Shown: piece after piece, positions 53,741 through 61,971 of the stretch
Position numbering within the stretch: the stretch's first letter is position 1
How the letters are laid out: each line of letters starts with the position of its first letter
NCBI GenBank assembly: GCA_036741775.1
Contig: DAINRQ010000032.1
Span: forward strand, 1-64,000
Reading direction: 5' to 3'
DNA from: JAJKIV01 sp036741775
GTDB lineage: Bacteria; Gemmatimonadota; Gemmatimonadetes; Gemmatimonadales; Gemmatimonadaceae
Length of the DNA stretch: 64,000 nucleotides
The notes under the pieces: model-generated
Told to the model about the DNA's origin: nothing
The model's database searches: none
The model's input: the letters and a program-made list of their open reading frames with translations, nothing else
Program-made: the position numbers and the translations under genes

Positions 53741-53762
53741 AACGACTTCTGATCATCGTCAA
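53733..53762 (-). promoter_or_regulatory. hrcA-dnaJ promoter
   Basis: Minus strand TTGACG (53757-53762), 18-bp spacer, TATAGT (53733-53738). Transcription would start at or within a few bases of the hrcA ATG. Confidence 0.65.
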
Positions 53763-54854
53763 GGACGAAGCCAGGGCATCGAGCCGCAGCCACCCCCGCG
53801 GCGTCAGTCGAAGCCGAGCACCGTCCGTCAAACCCCAGCCGGCGTCGATCCATGGCTGCACATGCGTCTGTTCTTCGTCGCAAAGCACGAGCCCGTTCGA
53901 CGTCCGTAAGCCCAGGTACACCCGCTCGGACACGCGGTTCTCCTCGCTCAGGATCTCGGTCCCGGCCACAGGATCCTCCCCCGCGCACACACGCCGCGTC
54001 CACGCGGTGTATTCGCGTTCGTTCCAACGGCGCTCGACGCCGTCGAAGCCATGAGCCGCGGGTCCAAGACCGACGTACGACGCGCCGGTCCAGTAACCGC
54101 TGTTGTGCCGCGACCGTGCGCCCGGCCGCGCGAAGTTGGAGACTTCGTAGTGCTCATACCCCGCAGCTGCGAGGGCGTCGTGCGCGTGCAGGTATTCGCG
54201 CTCGTAGACCTCTTCGGGCGCCTCCACGGGTGAGCCGCGATTGCGCCACCGCGCGATGGCTGTATGCGGCTCCACGGTCAGCCCGTACAGCGACACGTGA
54301 GATGGCTCGAGGGCGATAGCCGTCGCGACGTCGCGCGTCCAGTCTCGCCCAAGATTGGCCGACAGCGAGAAGATCAGGTCGAGCGACCAGTTGCCGATGC
54401 CGCCATCGCGGAGGTCGTCGCCGGCGCGGCGCGCCGCCGCGGCATCGTGTGACCGGTGCATCCAGGCGAGCGCGCGATCGTCGAACGATTGCACGCCCAG
54501 CGACACGCGATTGACACCGGCGGCGCGCCACGCCGCCACGGATGCGCGGTCCACATCGTCGGGGTTCACCTCGATCGTGATCTCCGCGTTCGATGCCGGC
54601 GGGTATCGATCGGCAACGAGATCGATCACGCGCGCCACTCCGTCGGGGCCGAGAAGCGAGGGTGTCCCGCCGCCGAGGTAAATCGAATCGACCGCGACGC
54701 GGGAGGGCGTTGGCATTCGCAGGTCGACCTCTCGGGCGAGGCTCTCGACATACGCGTCCACGGGGACTTGGCGACGCACGGCGATGGCGAAGTCGCAGTA
54801 CGAGCACCGACGCGCGCAGAACGGGACGTGGACGTAGACGTGACTGGGCGGCAC
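53739..54854 (-). CDS. hemW: radical SAM heme chaperone HemW-like protein
   Basis: 371 residues. Radical SAM CxxxCxxC motif in HVPFCARRCSYCDFAIAVRR; DSIYLGGGTPSLLGP; ITIEVNPDDV; RVSLGVQSFDDRALAWMHRS; C-terminal HemW domain (YWTGASYVGLGPAAHGFDG). The Cys after CSYC expected in HemW but replaced in HemN-type oxidases is consistent with HemW. Its stop overlaps the hrcA promoter. Confidence 0.92.
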   Translation of the reverse strand: MPPSHVYVHVPFCARRCSYCDFAIAVRRQVPVDAYVESLAREVDLRMPTPSRVAVDSIYLGGGTPSLLGPDGVARVIDLVADRYPPASNAEITIEVNPDDVDRASVAAWRAAGVNRVSLGVQSFDDRALAWMHRSHDAAAARRAGDDLRDGGIGNWSLDLIFSLSANLGRDWTRDVATAIALEPSHVSLYGLTVEPHTAIARWRNRGSPVEAPEEVYEREYLHAHDALAAAGYEHYEVSNFARPGARSRHNSGYWTGASYVGLGPAAHGFDGVERRWNEREYTAWTRRVCAGEDPVAGTEILSEENRVSERVYLGLRTSNGLVLCDEEQTHVQPWIDAGWGLTDGARLRLTPRGWLRLDALASSLTMIRSR

Positions 54855-54867
54855 GTCGAAAGATAGC

Positions 54868-54881
54868 GGCTAGCTGCTAGC
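54868..54881. repeat. heptamer array GGCTAGC/TGCTAGC
   Basis: Two 7-mers (then TGATACC) in the 42-bp hemW-dprA gap, similar to the array at 33982-34005. Confidence 0.6.
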
Positions 54882-54896
54882 TGATACCTCCCGCCT

Positions 54897-56069
54897 TCAC
54901 CCCCGCATACGCCGCAGCTCGCCGACCGGGCTCGTCTCGACGAGGCCCGAGAGCTCGAGCGCAGTGACGGCCGCGAGTGCCCGCTTTGGCTCGAGCGCCG
55001 TGTGTTCGACGATCCACTCGACGGCCGCCGCCCCGTTCGCGAGGGCATTCCAGACGACGAGCTCGTCGCCGTGCAGCACGGGCTCGACCGGGAACGGCCG
55101 CATGCCCTTGTCTCGCAACCCGATCAGTGCGAGCGCGTCATCCGCCTGCAGGATCGCGTGCGCTCCATCTCGGATGAGCCTGTTGGTGCCGATGCTCTGC
55201 GGCGAATCGATCGGTCCGGGAACAGCGCCGATCTCCCGACCGAGGTCGGACGCGTGGTCCGAGGTGATCAACGCGCCGCTCTTCTCGCCCGCTTCGACAA
55301 CGATGGTCAGCGCTGCCAGCGCCGCAATGATGCGGTTGCGGCGCGGGAACGCGTATTTGCCCGGTCGAGCACCACACGGAAACTCGGAAACGAGAAGCCC
55401 GCGCTCGCCGATGGCCTGATGCAGCGAGCGATGGCCCGCGGGATACGCGATGTCGATTCCGGTGCCTAACACGGCTATGGTCGCGCCCTTGCGCGCGAGG
55501 GCGGCGCGGTGCGCGGCAGAGTCGATCCCGCGTGCCATGCCGCTGACGATGCAAACGCCGACGTCGACCAATCCGGCCGCCAACGCCGCGGTCGCGCGCT
55601 CGCCGTACAGCGTCGCTCGGCGAGTGCCTACGATGGCGACGCACGGACGGCCCACCAGCGTGAGGTCGCCGACGACGAACAGGAATGGCGGCGGGTCGAA
55701 CAGGTGTCGCAACGTGGTCGGGTAGTCCGCGTCATCGACCAACAGGAGTCGCGCTCCGAGTCGCTCGCCGTCGCTTACTACGCGCTCGGCCTCCTCCCGG
55801 AGGGCCGCGCGGTCGCGCGGGCCGACCGTCGCGTCGAAGGCACGGGCGGGCGAACCGAACGCGGCGGACCGCTCACGATACGCGCGTGGGCCGACGTCCG
55901 GGATGAGCGCAAGCGCGAGTGCGTCGACGCGATCGTCAGGGGAGCTCGACGCCGCTTTCCCGACGCTCGATGGCTTTGCGCAGTCCGAGGAGCTGACGCC
56001 ACCAGGCGGCAAGGACGGGCTCGAGACCGGTGCGCGCGGCGGCGCTGATGGCGAAGGAGCCGAACGCAT
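54897..56069 (-). CDS. dprA: DNA processing protein DprA
   Basis: Loads RecA on incoming single-stranded DNA in transformation. 390 residues if started at ATG 56069. SAM-like N domain (LALALIPDVGPRAYRERSAA), Rossmann core (CVAIVGTRRATLYGERATAA, SGMARGIDSAAHRAALARKG, AFPRRNRIIAALAALTIVVE) and a C-terminal winged helix. The only in-frame starts before the SAM domain are ATG 56069 and TTG 56012, so the gene begins 77-134 bp inside obgE. GAGG precedes the ATG. The first ~45 residues are low complexity. Confidence 0.92.
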   Translation of the reverse strand: MRSAPSPSAPPRAPVSSPSLPPGGVSSSDCAKPSSVGKAASSSPDDRVDALALALIPDVGPRAYRERSAAFGSPARAFDATVGPRDRAALREEAERVVSDGERLGARLLLVDDADYPTTLRHLFDPPPFLFVVGDLTLVGRPCVAIVGTRRATLYGERATAALAAGLVDVGVCIVSGMARGIDSAAHRAALARKGATIAVLGTGIDIAYPAGHRSLHQAIGERGLLVSEFPCGARPGKYAFPRRNRIIAALAALTIVVEAGEKSGALITSDHASDLGREIGAVPGPIDSPQSIGTNRLIRDGAHAILQADDALALIGLRDKGMRPFPVEPVLHGDELVVWNALANGAAAVEWIVEHTALEPKRALAAVTALELSGLVETSPVGELRRMRG

Positions 56070-56958
56070 CGGGGGCCTCGATTGGGGGAACGAAGTCCTC
56101 GCCTAACAAGTCGAGCTTGGTGAACACCACGCAGTGCGGCTTGTGGGCAAGCTCCGGAGAGTATGCGGCAACCTCGCGACGCAAGTCGTCGTACTCCTGC
56201 TGCCAGTCCATGGCGTCAATGGGGATGAGGAACGCCAGCAGGCGCGTTCGCTCCACGTGCCGAAGGAACTGAAGTCCAAGCCCCTTCCCCTCGTGCGCCC
56301 CTTCGATGATCCCCGGGATGTCGGCCACCACGAACGTTCGAGCATCCGACAGCTGCACGACGCCGAGGTTGGGTGACAGCGTGGTAAACGGGTAGTCGGC
56401 GATCTTGGGGCGCGCCGCGGAGATGACCGACAGCAGCGTGGATTTTCCCGCGTTCGGCTTGCCCACGAGTCCCACGTCCGCGATGAGCTTGAGCTCGAGC
56501 TCGAGCACGCGATGCTCGCCCTCCTCGCCCGGCTGCCACTCGCGCGGCGACTGGTGCGTGGCCGTGGCGAAGAAGGCGTTGCCCTTTCCGCCTCGTCCGC
56601 CGCGCGCGACGACCATCTCGTCCCCGTCTTCGAGCAGTTCGCCGATTACGTCGCCGCCCTGCTCCCGGATGATCGTCCCGGGCGGCACGGGCAACACGAC
56701 ATCGGCGCCCGAGCGGCCGGTTTTGTTGGCGCCCATCCCGTGCTCGCCGCGTTCCGCGGTCCAGCTGTCGCGATACGTGTAGTCGAGGAGCGTCGCGAGA
56801 TTCGAGTCCGCGCGGACGATCACGTCGCCGCCACGCCCGCCGTCGCCGCCATCGGGGCCCCCCATCGGAACGAACTTCTCGCGACGGAACGAGGTCGCCC
56901 CCGATCCGCCGGTACCAGCGGTGACCCGAACGACGACCCGATCGATGAACATGCTCAT
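55936..56958 (-). CDS. obgE: Obg-family GTPase
   Basis: Ribosome-assembly/stress GTPase. 340 residues. Gly-rich Obg fold (MSMFIDRVVVRVTAGTGGSG, GGPDGGDGGRGGDVIV), then the G domain: GLVGKPNAGKSTLLSVI (G1), DYPFTTLSPNLGVV (G2), VVADIPGIIEGAHEGKGLG (G3), CVVFTKLDLL (G4). No OCT domain. Its 3' end is overlapped by the dprA start. Confidence 0.96.
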   Translation of the reverse strand: MSMFIDRVVVRVTAGTGGSGATSFRREKFVPMGGPDGGDGGRGGDVIVRADSNLATLLDYTYRDSWTAERGEHGMGANKTGRSGADVVLPVPPGTIIREQGGDVIGELLEDGDEMVVARGGRGGKGNAFFATATHQSPREWQPGEEGEHRVLELELKLIADVGLVGKPNAGKSTLLSVISAARPKIADYPFTTLSPNLGVVQLSDARTFVVADIPGIIEGAHEGKGLGLQFLRHVERTRLLAFLIPIDAMDWQQEYDDLRREVAAYSPELAHKPHCVVFTKLDLLGEDFVPPIEAPDAFGSFAISAAARTGLEPVLAAWWRQLLGLRKAIERRESGVELP

Positions 56959-56971
56959 GCGCGGCGCGTCC

Positions 56972-57625
56972 CTAACGACCGAGGACGCGAGCGAAGAGCT
57001 GGTGATAGCGCCGCGTGTCCTCCGGGCCCAGGAGGTCGGACACCGAATCGATGGCGGCGCGAACCTCTCCCGGAGACGCGCCGGCGTGCAGCGCCCCGTA
57101 CAGATGCGAGTGCAGTTGGCGGTCCTGCCGAGCGAGCGCGCAGGCGCTCACGATGCAGAGCTCGCGCCGGCGAAGGTCCAGGGCGGGCCGCGAGAGCACC
57201 TTGCCGTACCCGTCGACGATCATCCAGGCGTCGAGCGCGGGATGCAGGTGTCTGATGTTGAGCCGAAGGCGGTCGTAGAATGGACCGTATACAGTTGCGC
57301 ACGTTGCCTCGCCCGCCCGTCGCCAGTAGGCCGCGTTCTCGAAATTCTCGCCCGCGTCGGTTGCCGGGGCCGGACGTCCCGACACACGACGCCACTCCCT
57401 GGCGGCATTGAGTGCGCGCGGAAACCCGGCGAACAGGTATGACTGCAAGATGACTTCCTCGACCCACTCGGGCCGGCACACGCTGGCCGCGTAGGACAGC
57501 GTTTCGCGGACCCGCGTTTCGTTGCCCGCCGCGATGATGCCGGCCAGGCGCACGAGCGTCCGTGTCTCGTGGTCGAGCGTGTCGTCTGCGGGGAGTGTAG
57601 CGAGGTGAGGCTCGATGTGCGTCAT
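56972..57625 (-). CDS. carboxymuconolactone decarboxylase-family protein
   Basis: 217 residues. Two AhpD/CMD-like helical repeats: LVRLAGIIAAGNETRVRETL to WVEEVILQSYLFAGFPRALN, and LDLRRRELCIVSACALARQD to LHSHLYGALHAGASPGEVRA. The CxxC of peroxidase-type AhpD is absent (one Cys, ELCIVSAC spacing), so a redox role is doubtful. Function unknown. It starts upstream of obgE; its TAG stop lies in a CGTTAGG motif. Confidence 0.8.
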   Translation of the reverse strand: MTHIEPHLATLPADDTLDHETRTLVRLAGIIAAGNETRVRETLSYAASVCRPEWVEEVILQSYLFAGFPRALNAAREWRRVSGRPAPATDAGENFENAAYWRRAGEATCATVYGPFYDRLRLNIRHLHPALDAWMIVDGYGKVLSRPALDLRRRELCIVSACALARQDRQLHSHLYGALHAGASPGEVRAAIDSVSDLLGPEDTRRYHQLFARVLGR

Positions 57626-57685
57626 CGCGGCGTTGTGACTCGAAGCGTTGTATTGCCGAGCGGTGCTCGGCGAAAGGTATGGGGA

Positions 57686-58678
57686 TCACGACGCGATCGG
57701 CGTGACCTCGCCAACGACTTCGCCCCGCGTGTTGCGAATGCGCGCCCGCGCGTACTCGGCGAGTCGTGGCGACAGCTGCTCCGGGAGCGCGCCGAGATGC
57801 TGAAGGAGATGGAGCACCGACGGGTACTGTGCGCGGGAAGCGCCGTCCTCCACCTTGATGGCCAGGCCCAGCCGCCGATCGAGAATCGCGACGCTATGCA
57901 CTCCTTCGGCGCCGACTTTCGCGATGACGCTCCCACCGGATTCCTCCACCACGAGCGAATCGAACCGATCGGTGCCGCCGAACAGGAAGGGACGCGTCGC
58001 GATCGCGCGGGTAATGCGCGCCGCGATGTCCTCACCGCGAACCGCAGCGTCGGCGAGACGAGCGTACGCGAGCGCCATGGCCTGGAGTGGAAGGCCGAAC
58101 ACCGTCACGCCGCACCCGTCGATTGCGCGCACGATGTTCTCGGCAGGCACGGAGGTCCATTTCGCCACCACATCGAGCGCCGCGAGTTGAACCGGATGCT
58201 CGTGCCCCTCGTACCCGGCGAGTGACCAACCCGAGAAGTGCGCGCGGGCGAGCATGGCCGCGTGCTTCCCCGAGCAGTTGTTGTGCAGTCGCGTTGGCCG
58301 CGCGCCCGATTCGCGCACGATGCGCGCTCCGCGGGGCGAAAGCGGCTCGTGTGGGCCGCACGCGAGGTCGCCCTCCTCGAGACCGAGATCTCGCAACATC
58401 GACTCGGCGACCGCGACGTGCTCCGGCTCACCGCCGTGGGAAGCACACGCGAGTGCGAGCTCGTCGTCACCCCAGCCGTACTCGTCGAACCCGCCCGAAG
58501 CGATCAGTGGGATGACCTGGAAGGGTTTCGCGCACGACCGCCACATCGTGACCATGAGGGGGTCGCGCGCGCTCGCGACGAGGCTCCCTGAGGCATCGAC
58601 CACGGCGGCGTGGACACGGTGCCGCGATTCAGGGCCCGATCCACGCGTCACGACGACATCGAGGTCGATATCGGGCAT
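57686..58678 (-). CDS. L-asparaginase II (Rhizobium-type) family protein
   Basis: 330 residues. Motifs of this family, which is distinct from E. coli AnsA/AnsB: MWRSCAKPFQVIPLIASGGF, LALACASHGGEPEHVAVAES, RLHNNCSGKHAAMLARAHFS (the Ser/Lys/Cys active region) and the C-terminal AIKVEDGASRAQYPSVLHLL. Probably hydrolyses Asn to Asp and ammonia in the cytosol. Confidence 0.9.
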   Translation of the reverse strand: MPDIDLDVVVTRGSGPESRHRVHAAVVDASGSLVASARDPLMVTMWRSCAKPFQVIPLIASGGFDEYGWGDDELALACASHGGEPEHVAVAESMLRDLGLEEGDLACGPHEPLSPRGARIVRESGARPTRLHNNCSGKHAAMLARAHFSGWSLAGYEGHEHPVQLAALDVVAKWTSVPAENIVRAIDGCGVTVFGLPLQAMALAYARLADAAVRGEDIAARITRAIATRPFLFGGTDRFDSLVVEESGGSVIAKVGAEGVHSVAILDRRLGLAIKVEDGASRAQYPSVLHLLQHLGALPEQLSPRLAEYARARIRNTRGEVVGEVTPIAS

Positions 58679-59078
58679 CGGGTCGCGGTGGAGTTGGATG
58701 TGGGTCGGTAGGGTCTCCGGTGGTGATTGAACTTAACCAGGGCTCCGAGCTTCGGTTCGCATAGGCCGGCATCGCGTCCGGTCGCGGAACGGCAGGAAGA
58801 CAGGATTCGCAGGGTTACGAAGATGCCCTGCGCGGCGGCACGGTCGCTCGCGCCAACGGCCTGAAGAAACGCGGGGAACAGCTCGCAAGGACGGTGGCGT
58901 CCCGGGCGGCCGTGCCCCTCCTTCAGTGCCGTTCCTCGAGCGAGGAGCTGGCACTCCCGTGGAGCCATCCTGCCCATCCTGTCTCCCGCAAATCCTGGGT
59001 TCGGGAGCGCAATGGCCGGGAGGCCGCTGGGAAGCCGACGAGCCACTCAGCGAACTCGACCTTCTCGCGATGATCGGA
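58679..59078. other. 400-bp intergenic region, no convincing gene
   Basis: Between mlaD and the asparaginase gene. A 132-codon minus frame (58648-59046) is compositionally unlike a protein and overlaps the asparaginase start. The region contains ATCCTG copies spaced about 9 bp (CATCCTGCCCATCCTG near 58968-58983), a degenerate tandem repeat; nothing else is recognisable. Confidence 0.45.
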
Positions 59079-60056
59079 TCAGAAGATAGAGATGATCCCC
59101 TTCGTGTATTTCCTCGGGTTCTTCCGTATGTCGTCGAGGATGGCGTTGAGATCGGTGACGGTCTTGGTCAGCTGCTCATACAGCTGCCCGTCCCTGATCA
59201 GCTGCGACGCGGTGCCGTTGCCGCGGTTCAGTGTTCGGAGCAGCGAGTCCGCCCCGCTCGTGATGCCGACGAGGTGTGTGTAGAGCGAGTCATCGGCGAG
59301 GAGCTTGCCGAGCGTACCGTTCTGGGCGCGCATCTGCCGCACGAGCGAGTCGACCGACGCGATCATCCCGTTCAGGTTCTGGTAGAGCGCAGGGTCGTCG
59401 AGGAGCTTGCCCAGGCTCCCGTTAGGCGCCTGAAGGCGAGTGATGAGCGTGTTCGTGCGGGCCAGGGTGCCGTTCAGCTCGTCGTAGAGTGAACGGTTGG
59501 TGAGCAGCTGGCCCACCGTGCCCTCCCCTCGTGCGAGCCCACCGGTGATGCCGCGTAAGTCGTGCGTGAGAGCGACCATGTCGTTCACGGCGCCGCTCGC
59601 CTGGAGCAAAACGGTCTCGTAGTCGAGCGCGGTCTCCACCAGCAGCGTATCGTTCGCGGGCAGTACCGCGTAACGCGGCGTCCCCGGCGAGATGTCCACG
59701 ATCTTGTCGCCGAGCAGGCCTAACGTGCGGATGCGCGCGCGGGAATCCTCGCGGACTTGCGGCTGGAGGGTCTGATCGATCTCGACCGTCACCAGCAGGT
59801 TGCGCAACGTGTCCGCGTCGGGCGGAAGGAACTCGATCGACGACACGGTGCCCGCGAGCTGTCCGGCAACCGTCACCGACCCGCCCACGCGCAGCCCGTT
59901 GGCGCTCGGCAATAGCGCCACGAGCGTGTACCGCTTGGAGAACAGGTTCGCGGCTTCGCCGAGCTTGAAGACGGCGACGGTGAGAATGGCCAGCGCAACG
60001 AGAATCACGCCGCCCACCCTGAGCTGTTCCCACGTGATGAACGTGGCACGCTTCAT
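59079..60056 (-). CDS. mlaD: MlaD/MCE-domain lipid transport protein
   Basis: Periplasmic, inner-membrane-anchored substrate-binding ring subunit of the Mla phospholipid transporter. 325 residues. Single N-terminal membrane helix (LRVGGVILVALAILTVAVFK); MCE domain about 40-115 (YTLVALLPSANGLRVGGSVT, LGLLGDKIVDISPGTP). The rest is helical, with four copies of a (N/E)GT(L/V)GxLLxDxxLYxxL motif. Follows mlaF by 3 bp. Confidence 0.9.
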   Translation of the reverse strand: MKRATFITWEQLRVGGVILVALAILTVAVFKLGEAANLFSKRYTLVALLPSANGLRVGGSVTVAGQLAGTVSSIEFLPPDADTLRNLLVTVEIDQTLQPQVREDSRARIRTLGLLGDKIVDISPGTPRYAVLPANDTLLVETALDYETVLLQASGAVNDMVALTHDLRGITGGLARGEGTVGQLLTNRSLYDELNGTLARTNTLITRLQAPNGSLGKLLDDPALYQNLNGMIASVDSLVRQMRAQNGTLGKLLADDSLYTHLVGITSGADSLLRTLNRGNGTASQLIRDGQLYEQLTKTVTDLNAILDDIRKNPRKYTKGIISIF

Positions 60057-60059
60057 GGG

Positions 60060-61037
60060 TCAGTACCCTCCGAGGAAGTCACGGATATAGCGGTCATCGC
60101 TCGCGGTCATCTCTTCGGGCGTGCCGAAGAAGCGAATGGAACGGTCCGCGAGCAGCGCGATATGCGTCGCCATGCGGAACGAGGAGCGGATGTCGTGCGA
60201 AACGACGACGCTCGTGACGTTGAGCTCCCGCTGGAGCTTCATGATGAGCCGCGTGATCGTCGCGGTCGTGAGTGGGTCGAGGCCGGAGGTCGGCTCGTCG
60301 TAGAGCATGATCTCCGCGTTGTTCGCCATGCCGCGCGCGATCCCCACGCGCTTCTTCATGCCGCCCGAGAGCTCGGCCGGCAGCTTCTCCATCACGTCCT
60401 CGGGGTCGAGGTCGACGAACTCGAGCTTCTCACGCACGCGCGCCTCGATCTCGTCATCGTTCAGTTCCGTGTGCTCGCGGAGCGGGTACGCGACGTTCTC
60501 GAACACCGTCATCGAGTCGAACAGCGCCGCGCTCTGGAAGACCATTCCCATCTTCTGGCGGACTTCGAGTGCTTCGGTAAACGACAGGCCGGCGATGTCC
60601 TGACCGTGCACGTAGACGCGTCCGGTGTCAGGCTGCAGGAGACGCAGAATGAGCTTGAGCGCGGTGGACTTGCCGGTGCCCGATTCGCCCACGATCACAA
60701 CCGTCTCGCCCGGGAAGGCCGCGAACGAGATGTCCTCGAGGATCGGCCGGTCGAAGGCGAGCGACACGCGCTCCATCTCGATGACGGCGCCCTCGAGCGG
60801 TCCCGGCTCCTCGGGGCGCGGTCGTTGCGCCGCGTCCTCGTTGGCGAGCTCCGTCCGAATGGCCGTGCGTGCGCGCTCTCCCTGTTTGCGGCGGATCACG
60901 TCGTCGGCCCGGCGCGCGCGGACGTCGCGGGTCGCCGCGGCGTCTCGGGCATCACCAGCGTCGCGCGGTGCGTCCGTGCGCTCGCTCTCCGCGGTCCCCG
61001 CGGCATCGACGCGCGCGTCCGTGTCGCGGTCGCTCAC
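60060..61037 (-). CDS. mlaF: ABC transporter ATP-binding protein MlaF
   Basis: 325 residues from GTG 61037, which shares GTGA with the mlaE stop. Residues ~1-85 are a disordered Asp/Arg/Ala-rich extension unusual for MlaF; the ABC domain follows: IVGESGTGKSTALKLILRLL (Walker A), VFQSAALFDSMTVFENVAYP (Q loop), LPAELSGGMKKRVGIARGMA (signature), EIMLYDEPTSGLDPLTTATI (Walker B). An internal start near VIEMERVSLAF would give a standard-length protein. Confidence 0.92.
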   Translation of the reverse strand: MSDRDTDARVDAAGTAESERTDAPRDAGDARDAAATRDVRARRADDVIRRKQGERARTAIRTELANEDAAQRPRPEEPGPLEGAVIEMERVSLAFDRPILEDISFAAFPGETVVIVGESGTGKSTALKLILRLLQPDTGRVYVHGQDIAGLSFTEALEVRQKMGMVFQSAALFDSMTVFENVAYPLREHTELNDDEIEARVREKLEFVDLDPEDVMEKLPAELSGGMKKRVGIARGMANNAEIMLYDEPTSGLDPLTTATITRLIMKLQRELNVTSVVVSHDIRSSFRMATHIALLADRSIRFFGTPEEMTASDDRYIRDFLGGY

Positions 61038-61900
61038 GGCGCCACCAGCACGGACAGCAGGATCTGCGTGATGAAGTAGTCGAGCACGAGAATCAGAATG
61101 CTCGACGTAACGACCGTCCTCGTCGTGCTGACGCCCACGCCCTCGGTGCCGCCCGAGGTGTTGAGCCCGAAGTAACAGGCCGTGATCGAGATGACACCGC
61201 CGAAGACGAACGGCTTCGACAGGCCCTGGATGAAGTCGTTCGGGATGAATCGGAGGGTGAAGCCGTCGGCCGCGACCTGCTCCCACACCGTGCGCCAGTA
61301 CAGTGTCGACGGCACGTCGAGGTAGAAGTGGGCGATCAGGTTGCCGCCCACGATACCGACGAAATCGTTGATGATCGTCAGTACGGGAAGCATGATGAGC
61401 GCGGCGAGCACGCGTGGCGTGACGAGCTTCTTGATCGGGTCGGTGCCGAGCGTGTTGAGTGCGTCGATCTGCTCGGTGACCTTCATCGATCCGAGCTGCG
61501 CCGCGATGCCCGACCCCACTCGGCCCGCCACCATCAGGCCGGCGAGCACGGGCCCCAGCTCACGGATCATCGAGGCGGACACGAGGCGGCCGATGTACAT
61601 CGACGCGCCGAACGTCTGCAGCTGCACGGCCGATTGGAGAGCCAACACCATCCCGGTGAAGAATCCGGTGAGAAGGACGATCCCGAGTGACTGCACGCCG
61701 ATGGCGTCCATCTGCTGCACCAGGTCGCCGCCGTAGAACGGGCGCGCGAAGATGAAACGCAAAGCATTCCAGGCCAGGATGAAGTAATCCTGAAGCGCTT
61801 GGACCTTTCGTTTCGCTGCGTCGTTGAGCCGGTCGAGGAAAGCAGGCAAGAAGTTGATGCGTGGACGGTCGTACGGCCGTGCCGCGTTTTGCGGCCTCAA
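61034..61900 (-). CDS. mlaE: ABC transporter permease MlaE
   Basis: 288 residues if TTG 61900 is used; no SD supports it, and a later TTG is possible. About five membrane segments (SLGIVLLTGFFTGMVLALQS, LGPVLAGLMVAGRVGSGIAA, AALIMLPVLTIINDFVGIVG, VFGGVISITACYFGLNTSGG, SSILILVLDYFITQILLSVL) and the conserved EQIDALNTLGTDPIKKLVTP loop. First gene of mlaE-mlaF-mlaD, which moves phospholipid between the two membranes. Confidence 0.93.
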   Translation of the reverse strand: MRPQNAARPYDRPRINFLPAFLDRLNDAAKRKVQALQDYFILAWNALRFIFARPFYGGDLVQQMDAIGVQSLGIVLLTGFFTGMVLALQSAVQLQTFGASMYIGRLVSASMIRELGPVLAGLMVAGRVGSGIAAQLGSMKVTEQIDALNTLGTDPIKKLVTPRVLAALIMLPVLTIINDFVGIVGGNLIAHFYLDVPSTLYWRTVWEQVAADGFTLRFIPNDFIQGLSKPFVFGGVISITACYFGLNTSGGTEGVGVSTTRTVVTSSILILVLDYFITQILLSVLVAP

Positions 61901-61971
61901 GGGGCAAGGCCTGTGCCGATTGCGGCTGGGCCCGTTGACCGCGAACCCGCGGGCCGCCTAGGTTGCGGCCC

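Noticed and set aside
53726..53800. CIRCE element for HrcA
   Set aside because: The TTAGCACTC/GAGTGCTAA arms are not present; only an unrelated AT-rich palindrome is.
58648..59046. 132-codon minus frame upstream of the asparaginase gene
   Set aside because: Overlaps the asparaginase start in another frame and has non-protein-like composition.
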